A stretch of 64,000 nt of DNA, taken from the NCBI RefSeq assembly GCF_050920705.1, contig NZ_CP154799.1, positions 2,108,001-2,172,000 on the forward strand, written 5' to 3'. The position numbers were made by a program, and so were the translations under genes. Within the stretch, counting starts at the first letter, position 1; each line of letters begins with the position of its first letter. Of this stretch, positions 44,659 to 52,241 are shown one piece after another. This DNA comes from Regnicoccus_A sp014224355 (GTDB lineage Bacteria; Cyanobacteriota; Cyanobacteriia; PCC-6307; Cyanobiaceae). The notes under the pieces are model-generated. The model was not told the DNA's origin, did not search any database, and saw only the letters and a list, made by a program, of their open reading frames with translations.

Positions 44659-45441
44659 TCAGCAAACCTCAGCCGGATAGGCAGGCTGCCAGCTGTACCA
44701 GCGAGCGATGCCGAGCTTTTCGGCCCAGGCATCGATCATTTCCCGATCCGGATCCGCCGTAGCGGCCTGCTCGCGGGTGCTGGCAATCAGCTCCCGTGCC
44801 AGCGCCTCGAACCCTGCCGCCTGGTACGGCACCGCCAGCGGCGGCAGGCCCACCAACTCAGCGGCCTGGAAGGCGTAGGCCGCGTTCATCCCCCGGCTGG
44901 CTTTCACGACCGCGGCGGGGGCCAGGCGGTCGACGTCTGCATTGAGGCTGGGCACGTTCTGCTGCACCTGCTCCTGCAGCACCGCCGCCTGGAGACCCCT
45001 CAGCTCCGGGGCCTGCTCGAATAGCCACTGGTCAGCGCATAGCCCCGGTCCGATCGAGCGCAGCTGCACCATGAGCCCGTTGTAGAAGCGCAGCCCCAGC
45101 TCCCGGGCCCGGGCCATCGGCAGCTTGCCCTTGTGCAGCTTCTCCACCTGCGTCACCACCTGCTCGCGGGCCTCCCGCTTCTCCGTGAGGTTCACCCGCA
45201 GCTCCTGGGGCACCTGCACCAGCCGCAGTAGTAGTGCCGCCTCAAAAGCCACGTGGTAACTGCTGGCCTCGTCGTCTTCCCTGAAAAGGATCAGATGCGC
45301 CTGCCGTTCCTTGTTGGCGGGCTTGAGAGTGGCGAGGGTGCTGAGGCCTGGCTCCTGAGCCACGGCCACCGGCAGTCCGCTGACCTCTTCCACCCGCTGG
45401 AGGATGCGGGTCACGGCCGGTAGGAGCGCATGCTCGACCAT
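44659..45441 (-). CDS. Protein of unknown family, partner of the TPR gene
   Basis: 260 residues from the ATG at 45441 (MVEHALLPAVTRILQRVEEV); a longer frame reaches 45522 without a plausible leader. Notable segments: RQAHLILFREDDEASSYHVA, LLLRLVQVPQELRVNLTEKR, ADQWLFEQAPELRGLQAAVL and KLGIARWYSWQPAYPAEVC at the end. No membrane segment or metal-binding HExxH motif is seen. Its TGA abuts the ATG of the TPR gene, so the two are translated together. Function not recognised; the pair may belong to the defence region next to it. Confidence 0.55.
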   Translation of the reverse strand: MVEHALLPAVTRILQRVEEVSGLPVAVAQEPGLSTLATLKPANKERQAHLILFREDDEASSYHVAFEAALLLRLVQVPQELRVNLTEKREAREQVVTQVEKLHKGKLPMARARELGLRFYNGLMVQLRSIGPGLCADQWLFEQAPELRGLQAAVLQEQVQQNVPSLNADVDRLAPAAVVKASRGMNAAYAFQAAELVGLPPLAVPYQAAGFEALARELIASTREQAATADPDREMIDAWAEKLGIARWYSWQPAYPAEVC

Positions 45442-45530
45442 CGCCAAGAAGCTGCTTCGGCAGGGGTGCCCCCACGGTATCGGCCGCTCCTCGCAACCCC
45501 AGCGAGGATGGGAGGCCTGCAACTGATGAC

Positions 45531-45779
45531 GTGGCGACGCCCCTGCAGATCGGTGACACCGTGCGCCTCTCGCGGGCCTTCCTGCAGTCCACCGCCATGG
45601 TCACCGGTCCGGCGGCCCCCATCAGCGTGGGGCCGTTTGCCAGGGGCACGGTGACGGCGATCGCCCCGATCAGCCCTGGCAGCTCCCTCGTGCTGGCCTC
45701 GGTGGCCTGGGCTGATGGCGAGAGCAGCCAGGTGAACGTGGTCAACCTCGAGCTTCAACCGGGCAACCCGCCGCTCTAG
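45531..45779 (+). CDS. Small beta-rich hypothetical protein
   Basis: 82 residues from a GTG. The sequence LQIGDTVRLSRAFLQSTAMV, FARGTVTAIAPISPGSSLVL and VAWADGESSQVNVVNLELQP has the rhythm of an SH3-like or KOW-type barrel found in small cyanobacterial proteins. Transcribed divergently from the gene ending at 44659 and towards the gene at 45785. Confidence 0.5.
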   Translation: MATPLQIGDTVRLSRAFLQSTAMVTGPAAPISVGPFARGTVTAIAPISPGSSLVLASVAWADGESSQVNVVNLELQPGNPPL

Positions 45780-45784
45780 CGACC

Positions 45785-46156
45785 TCAGCTGAAGCCCCTG
45801 GCGGGTGGCCGCCGGCCTGGCGGCAGCAGCGGCACCTCGATCGTGCATCCCTCCTCCACCGGATAGCTCTCCATCTCCAGGTGAATGTCGCTGCAGAACA
45901 CCGACAGGGGTGGATCCAGATCAATCGCCTCCAGCAGGGCCAGCACGATCTCCCCGGCGCTGTCGCTCGGATGCCGCTTCAGGGCCATGCGGAAGCGGAT
46001 GGAGGTGAACCGCTTGAGATCCGGCCGTGCCGAGAGCACGTTCGTGCGCAGAAACTTCCCGATTCCGTACTCGGTCTGGTTGACGAACATCACATAGGGA
46101 CGATCGTCACCGGGGCCTGGCAGATCGTCCTGGGTGGTGATCGTGAGGTCGGCCAT
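45785..46156 (-). CDS. Conserved hypothetical protein
   Basis: 123 residues: PGPGDDRPYVMFVNQTEYGI, FTSIRFRMALKRHPSDSAGE, LLEAIDLDPPLSVFCSDIHL, EEGCTIEVPLLP. A globular protein with no signal peptide or membrane segment. The gene upstream on the same strand ends 8 bp away, which suggests an operon. No family recognised. Confidence 0.5.
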   Translation of the reverse strand: MADLTITTQDDLPGPGDDRPYVMFVNQTEYGIGKFLRTNVLSARPDLKRFTSIRFRMALKRHPSDSAGEIVLALLEAIDLDPPLSVFCSDIHLEMESYPVEEGCTIEVPLLPPGRRPPARGFS

Positions 46157-46164
46157 GGTGCTGC

Positions 46165-46353
46165 TCAGGCCTCGTTGCTGCTTTTGTTCCCGCTCTGCCC
46201 GTCGAACAGCGGCCCCAGAGGCACCACCGCCAACTGGCCCTGCTCCGCCACCTCCAGTCCGGGTGGGTTGGGCTGCTCCGGTCCGAACACCTCAGCAGGC
46301 GGGGCATCAGGACCGAGCGGCAGCGGGTTCTGCCGGTAGCGCTGGCGTGGCAT
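46165..46353 (-). CDS. Small Pro-rich hypothetical protein
   Basis: 62 residues, rich in Pro, Gly and Gln (LPLGPDAPPAEVFGPEQPNP). Its position 8 bp before the next gene supports translation, but the low-complexity sequence gives no functional hint. Confidence 0.4.
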   Translation of the reverse strand: MPRQRYRQNPLPLGPDAPPAEVFGPEQPNPPGLEVAEQGQLAVVPLGPLFDGQSGNKSSNEA

Positions 46354-46762
46354 GGTGTCGAGACGGACCCTCTGCTCCCGAGCTTGGCAGCGCCACCGGG
46401 ATTCAGCCCTGCAGCTGGGCCTTGGATCACTACACCCCTACCAGCTGAGGCATAAACCCCTATTGCCCTCGCCGGCAGGCCGTCCGATCGTTGATGCATC
46501 GGATTCGGAGGCCCTTCGATGGATGACACTCCCCCGGGTCAGGCGTCAGGAGCCCGCTGACGATCCGGCCCCTGCTCCAACACTCTCATCGGATCTCTGG
46601 CTTCCCTGGCGTGTGACACCGCTGTGTGTGTGCTCCGCCGCCGTCCATTGCACCGTTAACGGCCTCGCCTCAGGTGCCCCGGACCCATCGGGAAGCCCCA
46701 CTGGAAACCTGGCCCCAGGTGCCAGCGTCAGCCACTCCACCCCACCAACCAGAATCCTTCAG

Positions 46763-46787
46763 AGCCCGGTGGCCTCGTCACCGGGCT
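46763..46787 (+). terminator. Hairpin AGCCCGGTG-N7-CACCGGGCT
   Basis: Perfect 9-bp stem with a 7-base loop followed by TTG, in the 450-bp gap between the gene start at 46353 and the one at 46808. No other gene is visible in that gap. It resembles a factor-independent terminator, but lies just before a start codon, so a 5'-leader hairpin is also possible. Confidence 0.4.
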
Positions 46788-46807
46788 TTGTCGTGATCCC
46801 CTGTTCC

Positions 46808-47269
46808 ATGGCTGACCTCGCCCGGACCCACCAGGCCCTCGCTGAGGACTACCGCTGGCATTTGCAGATCGCCGCCGGCAAGCTGCTCGCCCAACCCAGC
46901 TGGTCGTTGGAGGCCACGGTGGCGTTGATCCACACCCAGACCGAGGGCATCACGATTGGTCCGGTGAGGAGCCTTCCCCTATGGCTGGATCACCTTCCAC
47001 CGGAGCTGGATGCCTTCGTGAGGCTGCAGGAGCAGGGGGTGAGCTTCGAGGAGGCCTACCAACGCTGCCTTGCAGAACAAGGCCAGGAGTTCCTCGCTGC
47101 GATCGAGGCCAGCAAAGCCAGTGGGGCGCTGGTCACCCACGACAACCTGGCCGAATTCGCGGCCCTCTCCTAGAAAGGCTTTGCCCGTGACCCCAGGGAA
47201 CTGCTGGTGCTGGCCAAGTGGCCGGACAACGTCACCGGCTTTCTGCTGTCGTGTGAGCAGCTGAGCTGA
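46808..47269 (+). pseudogene. Hypothetical protein with in-frame TAG
   Basis: From the ATG at 46808 (MADLARTHQALAEDYRWHLQ), through LPLWLDHLPPELDAFVRLQE to NLAEFAALS, then a TAG at 47171-47173. The same frame continues with coding-like sequence KGFARDPRELLVLAKWPDNV-TGFLLSCEQLS to a TGA at 47269. Either the protein ends at 121 residues and the tail is chance, or a 153-residue protein has acquired a stop. The charged helical content fits a soluble protein of unknown role. Confidence 0.5.
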
Positions 47270-47300
47270 AGACAGCTCGAAGGGCCAACAGCTTGAAGGC

Positions 47301-47672
47301 TCACTCCTCCTCTTCTGTTGAGCCAGCTGGCACCAGGCGGATCTGCTTGCGACCCAGCTTGATCTCAAACTCATCACCGGGCTTGAGATCCAACAGCGCG
47401 GAGTAGGCCTTACCGATCAGGAGGTTGCCGTTGCCCTGGACGGTGGCCACATAGCTCAAGCTGCGACCAGCCTTCCCTTTCGTTTTGCCGTTGCCATCAC
47501 CCAGGCTGACGCCTTTGGCTTCCAGCAGCGCCTCATAGAAGGCGGTGAAGTTCAGCCGTTCGCTGCCGTCCTTCTTGGTGCTCACATAGCCGGCGGCTCG
47601 CACCAGATCGGACTTGGAGGCATCACCCAGCTCCTTGACTTTGGCGAGCAGGTCAGATCCGGTTAGGGCCAT
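47301..47672 (-). CDS. Cyanobacterial AbrB-type transcriptional regulator
   Basis: 123 residues: SDLLAKVKELGDASKSDLVR-AAGYVST-KDG and LNFTAFYEALLEAKGVSLGD form the cyanobacteria-specific N-terminal domain, and SYVATVQGNGNLLIGKAYSA-LKPGDEFEIKLGRKQIRLV the AbrB-like swapped-hairpin DNA-binding domain at the C-terminus, the reverse order of Bacillus AbrB. cyAbrB proteins are abundant nucleoid-associated regulators of carbon and nitrogen metabolism and hydrogenase genes. An acidic tail (STEEEE) closes it. Strong marker for a cyanobacterial host. Confidence 0.9.
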   Translation of the reverse strand: MALTGSDLLAKVKELGDASKSDLVRAAGYVSTKKDGSERLNFTAFYEALLEAKGVSLGDGNGKTKGKAGRSLSYVATVQGNGNLLIGKAYSALLDLKPGDEFEIKLGRKQIRLVPAGSTEEEE

Positions 47673-47752
47673 CGTGATGGAGCATCAATCAGCTGGACCA
47701 TAACGATCAGGCTGTTGGTGGCCAGAGCAAGAAGGTGCGGGTCACCGTCCCC

Positions 47753-48412
47753 TCAGCGGAGGCTTTCGCAGGCCACACCATCACCATTTCCATCCAGGTA
47801 GGTGTGGCCTTGGCGCAGCAACTCCTGTGCGCGTTCAAAGGAGCCGATTTCACGGCAGCGATACCTCCGGCCACCAGGGATCGACTCGGTGCCGCTGCCT
47901 GCTCGCCCCGCTGTTCTGCCACGGCGGAAGTCCCAGGGGCGGGTGATGCCGCCCGGCACCCTCCACACCCCGAAACGGCGGCGGGAGGCCCGGAACTCGG
48001 CATCGAGATACTCCTTGGCGTTGCATTGGCTCAGATACCGCCGGTAGGCGAAGGCCATGCCGTCTTCCACCAGCGCCAGGTTGAGATTCACCTCCCCGAT
48101 CACCTCCGCCACCGTGCGGCCAAAGCGATCCACCGTCTGGGGCCTCAGCGTCACGCTGGAGCCCAGCCGCAGCCGGCTTTGCAGATAGCGGCGCGCGTTG
48201 GCGCCATCGGGAGCTTGCGCCATCTCTGGGGCGTCAATGCAGGCCAGCCTGATCGTGATCCGCTTGCCACCTTGCTGCACGCGGATCGTGTCGCCATCAC
48301 CAATGGAGAGCACCGTGGCGCGAACCTCGGTGCCGGCCGCCGTCGCGGGTGATAGCGCCATCGGGGCCATCACCACCGCCAGCAACAGAGCGGCAAGGGG
48401 GCGCAGGCTCAA
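47753..48412 (-). CDS. Secreted staphylococcal-nuclease-like protein with excalibur domain
   Basis: 219 residues. A signal peptide (LLAVVMAPMALSPATAAG) precedes an SNase domain: ATVLSIGDGDTIRVQQGGKR, RLACIDAPE (catalytic Asp), DRFGRTVAEV (catalytic Arg) and LVEDGMAFAYRRYL. The C-terminus carries the calcium-binding excalibur motif DGNGDGVACE. Probably an extracytoplasmic nuclease for DNA or RNA degradation. Its start overlaps the stop of the upstream gene (48409) by four bases. A truncated relative lies at 58564-58706. Confidence 0.85.
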   Translation of the reverse strand: MSLRPLAALLLAVVMAPMALSPATAAGTEVRATVLSIGDGDTIRVQQGGKRITIRLACIDAPEMAQAPDGANARRYLQSRLRLGSSVTLRPQTVDRFGRTVAEVIGEVNLNLALVEDGMAFAYRRYLSQCNAKEYLDAEFRASRRRFGVWRVPGGITRPWDFRRGRTAGRAGSGTESIPGGRRYRCREIGSFERAQELLRQGHTYLDGNGDGVACESLR

Positions 48413-48798
48413 GGGCGCGGCTCCAGCCCCTCCAGCGCCGTGCGCAGCTCACCGATGAACTCCTCATCCACCTCGGTGGCGGTGATCTCCTCGCCCACCA
48501 GGTCCTGGATCAGGGGGTAGAAGCGCACCTCAAACCACTTCCGGAACACCTCATAGGTGCGCTCCGCCGGCCAGGTGGCGGTGTCGCGATGCCAGTAGTC
48601 GAGCTCGGCCTCGAAAATCGCCTCGTAGACCTCCTCGAGGATCTCCTCCGCCTCCTCTTGCGTGTCGTAGTCGGGGATCAGATACAGGCAGGGCTCACTG
48701 GCTCCGGCAACATCCACGTCCAGCTCGAGCTGCCGGGCCCAGTCGAGCAGTTTCGGGCTGGGGTAGATCCCCACCGCACAGCGGTTCACCACGGCCAT
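48409..48798 (-). CDS. Conserved hypothetical acidic protein
   Basis: 129 residues (MAVVNRCAVGIYPSPKLLDW, YLIPDYDTQEEAEEILEEVY, YEVFRKWFEVRFYPLIQDLV). Strongly acidic, with helical segments; it looks like a small cytoplasmic protein. ATGA overlap with the nuclease gene shows co-translation. I do not recognise a characterised family. Confidence 0.6.
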   Translation of the reverse strand: MAVVNRCAVGIYPSPKLLDWARQLELDVDVAGASEPCLYLIPDYDTQEEAEEILEEVYEAIFEAELDYWHRDTATWPAERTYEVFRKWFEVRFYPLIQDLVGEEITATEVDEEFIGELRTALEGLEPRP

Positions 48799-48945
48799 GG
48801 CCCACCCGGCGGCATTGGGCGAACGCTAGGCCTGGCCACTTGAGCAGGCACGGTGCTGCCGGGGAAGCCAGACACCGTCCTGGAGAAGAGCAAGAGGCCT
48901 GCATCGCATCGCTGCTGCAGGAAGGTTGAACAGGTCCCCAATGGG

Positions 48946-48971
48946 AAGGGCGCCCCGTGTCGGGCGCCCTT
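48946..48971. terminator. Hairpin AAGGGCGCCC-N6-GGGCGCCCTT
   Basis: Perfect 10-bp stem with a 6-base loop, in the 326-bp region between the divergent genes at 48798 and 49125. No T-run on either strand. It may be an RNA element or an isolated transcription terminator between the two units. The rest of the region shows nothing clear; no obvious SmtB operator was found. Confidence 0.4.
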
Positions 48972-49124
48972 GGGCCGGTTGCAGGGTCTGGGCTCGCGCT
49001 GCCCTGGTCGTGGCCTCTGATTCATTAATAGATCCGCCTGGCTTGCTTGTCAGTACGGCAAGCCGATCCGCCGCGGCGCCGCCGGCTCCAGAGTGGGTTC
49101 AGCTGCCCTGAGCAAGGAGAAGCC

Positions 49125-49307
49125 ATGACCACGACCCTGGAGAGACCAACCGCGTTGAAGTGCGCCTGCCCAGGGTGCAACTGCACGGTGCAACCGGAGA
49201 CACCCTTCCGCAGTGGCACCTCACTGTTCTGCAGCGACGCCTGCGCCAAGGGGCACCCCAATGGTGAGCCCTGCCACGCCGGCTGCGGCTGCGAATGCCA
49301 TGGCTGA
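49125..49307 (+). CDS. smtA: Metallothionein SmtA
   Basis: 60 residues from the ATG at 49125, preceded by AAGGAGA. The pattern CACPGCNC, LFCSDAC and PCHAGCGCECHG supplies nine Cys and the His residues that form the Zn4 cluster of cyanobacterial SmtA. It binds and buffers zinc and cadmium. Length and C-terminus are normal for the family. No smtB repressor gene is nearby in the window. The stop overlaps the start of the CDGSH gene, so the two are co-expressed. Confidence 0.88.
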   Translation: MTTTLERPTALKCACPGCNCTVQPETPFRSGTSLFCSDACAKGHPNGEPCHAGCGCECHG

Positions 49308-49569
49308 ACCTGCTCCGCCCACTGCGGGTCCGATTCCTCTGGAGCTGCCAGCCGGCGTGCACCAGCTCTGCCGCTGTGGCAGCAGCCGCCATGGCTGGTT
49401 CTGTGATGGCGCCCACCTCGGCACCGGCTGGTTGTCCCGCGAACATCGGCTGGAGCAGGCCAGCACGGTGCTGGTCTGTGGCTGCACTCACTCCCACCAC
49501 TACCCGCTCTGCGATGGCTGCCACGCCAAGCCAGCGGGCAACAGACACTGGTGGAAATGGTGGGAGTGA
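49300..49569 (+). CDS. Dual CDGSH iron-sulfur protein
   Basis: 89 residues from the ATG at 49300, overlapping smtA by eight bases. Two CDGSH-type clusters are seen: CRCGSSRHGWFCDGAH and CGCTHSHHYPLCDGCH, each with three Cys and one His for a [2Fe-2S] centre. Such proteins take part in iron-sulfur transfer and redox or metal stress. The C-terminus is Trp-rich (HWWKWWE). Translational coupling to a metallothionein is suggestive of joint handling of zinc and iron-sulfur damage, which is inference. Confidence 0.82.
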   Translation: MAEPAPPTAGPIPLELPAGVHQLCRCGSSRHGWFCDGAHLGTGWLSREHRLEQASTVLVCGCTHSHHYPLCDGCHAKPAGNRHWWKWWE

Positions 49570-49597
49570 GCGGCTCGATCATCTGGACGGCTGCCGC

Positions 49598-49975
49598 TCA
49601 GCTGAGCCATTCCGCCAGCTTGGTGTAACGCCTACGTCCCAGGTGGTTCTTCACAGCCATCGCCAGCGCCTTCTTCTGGCCCACCAACACCACCAGCTGC
49701 TTGCCTCTGGTGATGCCGGTGTACACCAGATTGCGCTGCAGCATGGCGTAGTGCTGGGTGAGTAAAGGGATCACCACGGCGGGGTATTCGCTGCCCTGGC
49801 TCTTATGGATCGTGCAGGCGTAGGCGGGTACCAGGTTGTCGAGTTCGCCCCAGCCGTAGGTCACCTCGCGGCCGTCAAATCGCACTGTCAGTTCGCTGGC
49901 ATCGGCATCGATGGTTTCCACCGTGCCCACATCACCGTTGAACACCTCCTTCTCGTGGCCAGGCGATCGAAGAAG
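49598..49975 (-). pseudogene. RecD2-like helicase, C-terminal fragment
   Basis: Reads EKEVFNGDVGTVETIDADAS, then YAYACTIHKSQGSEYPAVVI-type sequence (AYACTIHKSQGSEYPAVVI) and LLQRNLVYTGITRGKQLVVL, motifs of the second RecA domain of RecD2/UvrD-family helicases. The ATPase part and most of the protein are missing; the break lies near 49975, where another sequence begins on the opposite strand. The frame ends normally at 49598 (RRRYTKLAEWLS). Confidence 0.7.
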
Positions 49976-49989
49976 CCGCTCGGGATCCA

Positions 49990-50280
49990 GTGGCCATCGG
50001 CAAGTTGATGGTGGATCAGGCCTGGGCTGAGGGTATAGACCCCACCGGCGGGGGCCCGTACTACGAACGCAACAGCAACCAGCACCGGCGGCTGCAGGCT
50101 TTCGAGACAGGCGGCGAGGGCTTCATGACCGGCGGCTGGGTGCGGGTGCTGGCCACGGCCGAGCAGGTGCGCAAGGAGCGTCCTGGCATGGAGCGTGCTG
50201 CCAACGCGGGCCTGGTGAGGATCCATGGCACCCACCGGGGCGTGCTGCTGGTGGAGTTCCTGGACGTTCCCTGGGGCTGA
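49990..50280 (+). CDS. Hypothetical protein upstream of the Rad52 operon
   Basis: 96 residues from a GTG, or 90 from the ATG at 50008. The sequence MVDQAWAEGIDPTGGGPYYE, GFMTGGWVRVLATAEQVRKE and GLVRIHGTHRGVLLVEFLDV ends with PWG. The C-terminal third reads like a small beta barrel. Its last 40 codons are also present at 32473-32598, in the other arm of the inverted duplication. The 5' end adjoins a recD2 fragment, so the start may have been lost. Confidence 0.5.
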   Translation: MAIGKLMVDQAWAEGIDPTGGGPYYERNSNQHRRLQAFETGGEGFMTGGWVRVLATAEQVRKERPGMERAANAGLVRIHGTHRGVLLVEFLDVPWG

Positions 50281-50325
50281 GCAGGCACCGCAGGGCTGCG
50301 GTCGGCAGCGGCCGTCCTTCAGCGT

Positions 50326-50344
50326 GCCACGGCTGCGCCGTGGC
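50326..50344. terminator. Hairpin GCCACGGC-tgc-GCCGTGGC, copy 2
   Basis: Perfect 8-bp stem, 46 bp after the stop at 50280. Conserved in the left arm at 32409-32427. A second, weaker hairpin (GGGGCT/AGCCCC) follows near 50455. The rest of 50281-50600 is GC-rich DNA without a gene. Confidence 0.35.
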
Positions 50345-50609
50345 GTGCATCGGCCAGCCGCCGCCGCCCTCCGCTCCGGGGCCGGTGTGGGTGTGGCAGG
50401 CATGGCTGTTCTCTCGCGGCTGCGGTGGCCGGGCCCTCACCTGCATCGATGGGGCTGGGGTGAAGCCCCAGGTTTCCTCGCGCGGCTGCGCGGCCGACTG
50501 GGCATTCAGTGCTGAATCTGGCGGGTCTGCTTGTCACCTTTCCGATCCCTTAGTGCATGGCTTTGCTTTGCTTAGATCCATTGTCCCGCAGCCGCTTTGC
50601 CTACTTTTT

Positions 50610-50631
50610 AGTGCGTTTGTACTGGTAGAAT
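50610..50631 (+). promoter_or_regulatory. LexA-like box and -10 element, copy 2
   Basis: AGTGCGTTTGTACT (50610-50623) fits the cyanobacterial LexA box RGTAC-N3-D-GTWCB with one mismatch, and TAGAAT (50626-50631) lies two bases downstream. A repressor bound here would block the promoter of the SLOG/Gp157/Rad52 operon. Identical in the other arm. Confidence 0.58.
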
Positions 50632-50716
50632 AAGAGCTGCGCCAAAGGCCACGAGCCCATCGCCTGCGGCAACGAAATTCTCGGACAACTTGCCCCGTTC
50701 GTTTGCTCTGTAGCCC

Positions 50717-51238
50717 ATGAGCTTGTCCTCTGCTGCAGTGGCCCAGGCCGCTGCATTCCCTCTCCCTGGTCTCCTGCCGCCGCCGGTGCTGGCGCATCGC
50801 TCGGTCGTCATCGTCGCCGCCGGTGGCCGTGATCTCGTCTGGCCTCAGGAGCGCATCGCCTCCGCACTGCTCCAGCGCAGCGGTGGCCGGCCTGTCCATT
50901 TGCTGCTTCATGGCGGGGCCCGGGGCGCTGATCGCGCCATCGGTCGTGCGGCCCATCAGCTCGGCTGGCGGGTTCAGTCCCTCGCCGCTGATTGGCGTCG
51001 CTATGGCCGCAGTGCTGGCCCCATCCGCAATCGCCTTCTGCTGGAGCAGGCCCTGGTGGAAGCCCAGGCCCACACCTCCCCAGCCTTCAGCGTCTCGGTG
51101 CTGGTGATCGCCTTCCCCGGTGGGCCGGGCACGGCCTCGCTGGTTCAGCAGGCCCGCCGCTGCTCCTCCCGTTCGCCGGTGCCGGTGGTGGTGATGGAAG
51201 TGCCGCCGCCGGTCTCGCCGGAGCCCCTCGCCGCCTGA
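50717..51238 (+). CDS. SLOG-domain (YspA/DUF2493-like) protein, copy 2
   Basis: 173 residues; same layout as copy 1: SVVIVAAGGRDLVWPQ, HLLLHGGARGADRAIGRAA, SAGPIRNRLLLEQALVEAQ and VLVIAFPGGPGTASLVQQAR. The substitutions (for example F to I after PQER, Q to G in the second glycine motif region) do not touch the nucleotide-binding loop except GGQGT to GGPGT. First gene of the operon. Confidence 0.75.
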   Translation: MSLSSAAVAQAAAFPLPGLLPPPVLAHRSVVIVAAGGRDLVWPQERIASALLQRSGGRPVHLLLHGGARGADRAIGRAAHQLGWRVQSLAADWRRYGRSAGPIRNRLLLEQALVEAQAHTSPAFSVSVLVIAFPGGPGTASLVQQARRCSSRSPVPVVVMEVPPPVSPEPLAA

Positions 51239-51289
51239 GCGGCAGTCGCCGCCTCGTTCTTCTCGTCCCTCATCCCCATTCACCACCCC

Positions 51290-51910
51290 ATGGCCGTTCT
51301 CACCGCCCCCGCCGCTCCTCTCACCCCGGCTCTCCCTCCGGCCGCCGGGCCGTCCTGCTCCCTGCAGCGCTCCAGCTCCCTCTGGCAGCTGGGCATCAAG
51401 GCCCAGGAGCTCACCACCGCCATCGGCCAGCTGGCTGAGCGGCTGGAAACCGATGAACCAGACGAACGCCAGCAGGTCCTCGGGGAACTCGAGGCTGGCC
51501 TGCTGGCCGATGAAGGCAACGAGGCCGCCATCGCTGCCAAGGCCGATGCCACCTGCTGGGTGATCGAGCACCTGCGCGGCCAGGCCGCCTACCGCCAGCA
51601 GCAGGCCAAGCGGCTCACCGCCCTGGCCGCCGGCGACAACAGCCGCGCCGATGCACTGGAGGACTCCCTCGTCCTGGTGCTGACCCGCCTGCAGCCCAAG
51701 GCCACCCGGTTCAGCTTCCCCAACCACGAGCTCTCCTCCCGCAAGTCCTCAGCCGTCGAGATCGACGACGAGGAGGCCCTGGATCCCCAGTGGCTCTCCG
51801 TCACCACCACCAGCAAGCCGGACAAGGCCGCCATCAAAGAGGCCCTCAAAGCAGGCCGCCACATCGAAGGCGCCCAGCTCCTCTCCCGCCGCAGCTGGCG
51901 CATCCACTGA
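51290..51910 (+). CDS. Siphovirus Gp157-like protein, copy 2
   Basis: 206 residues, identical to copy 1. The C-terminal motif KPDKAAIKEALKAGRHIEGA marks the Gp157 family. The central helices could pack against the Rad52 ring, but that is speculation. It lies 51 bp after the SLOG gene and 57 bp before the small gene. Confidence 0.8.
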   Translation: MAVLTAPAAPLTPALPPAAGPSCSLQRSSSLWQLGIKAQELTTAIGQLAERLETDEPDERQQVLGELEAGLLADEGNEAAIAAKADATCWVIEHLRGQAAYRQQQAKRLTALAAGDNSRADALEDSLVLVLTRLQPKATRFSFPNHELSSRKSSAVEIDDEEALDPQWLSVTTTSKPDKAAIKEALKAGRHIEGAQLLSRRSWRIH

Positions 51911-51967
51911 CGGCCAGAGGCCGTCTCATGCAGAGCTATACACCAACGATCACCCATCACCGGAGCC

Positions 51968-52180
51968 ATGGATCTCTCCAGCTACGCCAGCGCCACCAGC
52001 AGCAACCGCCCCACCAGCACTCGGCCCAGGGGTCACATCTGGTCGACCCGGCTGTGCAGCTGGGTGGTGCCGATCACCCGCAAGAACAGCCGCCGGCCCT
52101 CCCCCCAGCACATCTTCTGCAGCGAGCCGCCCTGCTGGCTGTTGATCGAGCCGCTCAACACGGAAGCCACCGCCAGCTGA
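51968..52180 (+). CDS. Small conserved protein of the Rad52 operon, copy 2
   Basis: 70 residues, identical to 30574-30786. Perfect conservation next to functional genes argues that it is translated, though a recent copying event would preserve any sequence. Confidence 0.5.
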   Translation: MDLSSYASATSSNRPTSTRPRGHIWSTRLCSWVVPITRKNSRRPSPQHIFCSEPPCWLLIEPLNTEATAS

Positions 52181-52241
52181 GCTGATCTCTCCCCGTCCCC
52201 GCCATCACGCCTCATCTCCGCCACCCCATCCCATCGCCGCC

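Noticed and set aside
50534..51727. 397-codon minus-strand frame over the SLOG and Gp157 genes
   Set aside because: Antisense shadow; the same false frame appears over the left arm of the duplication.
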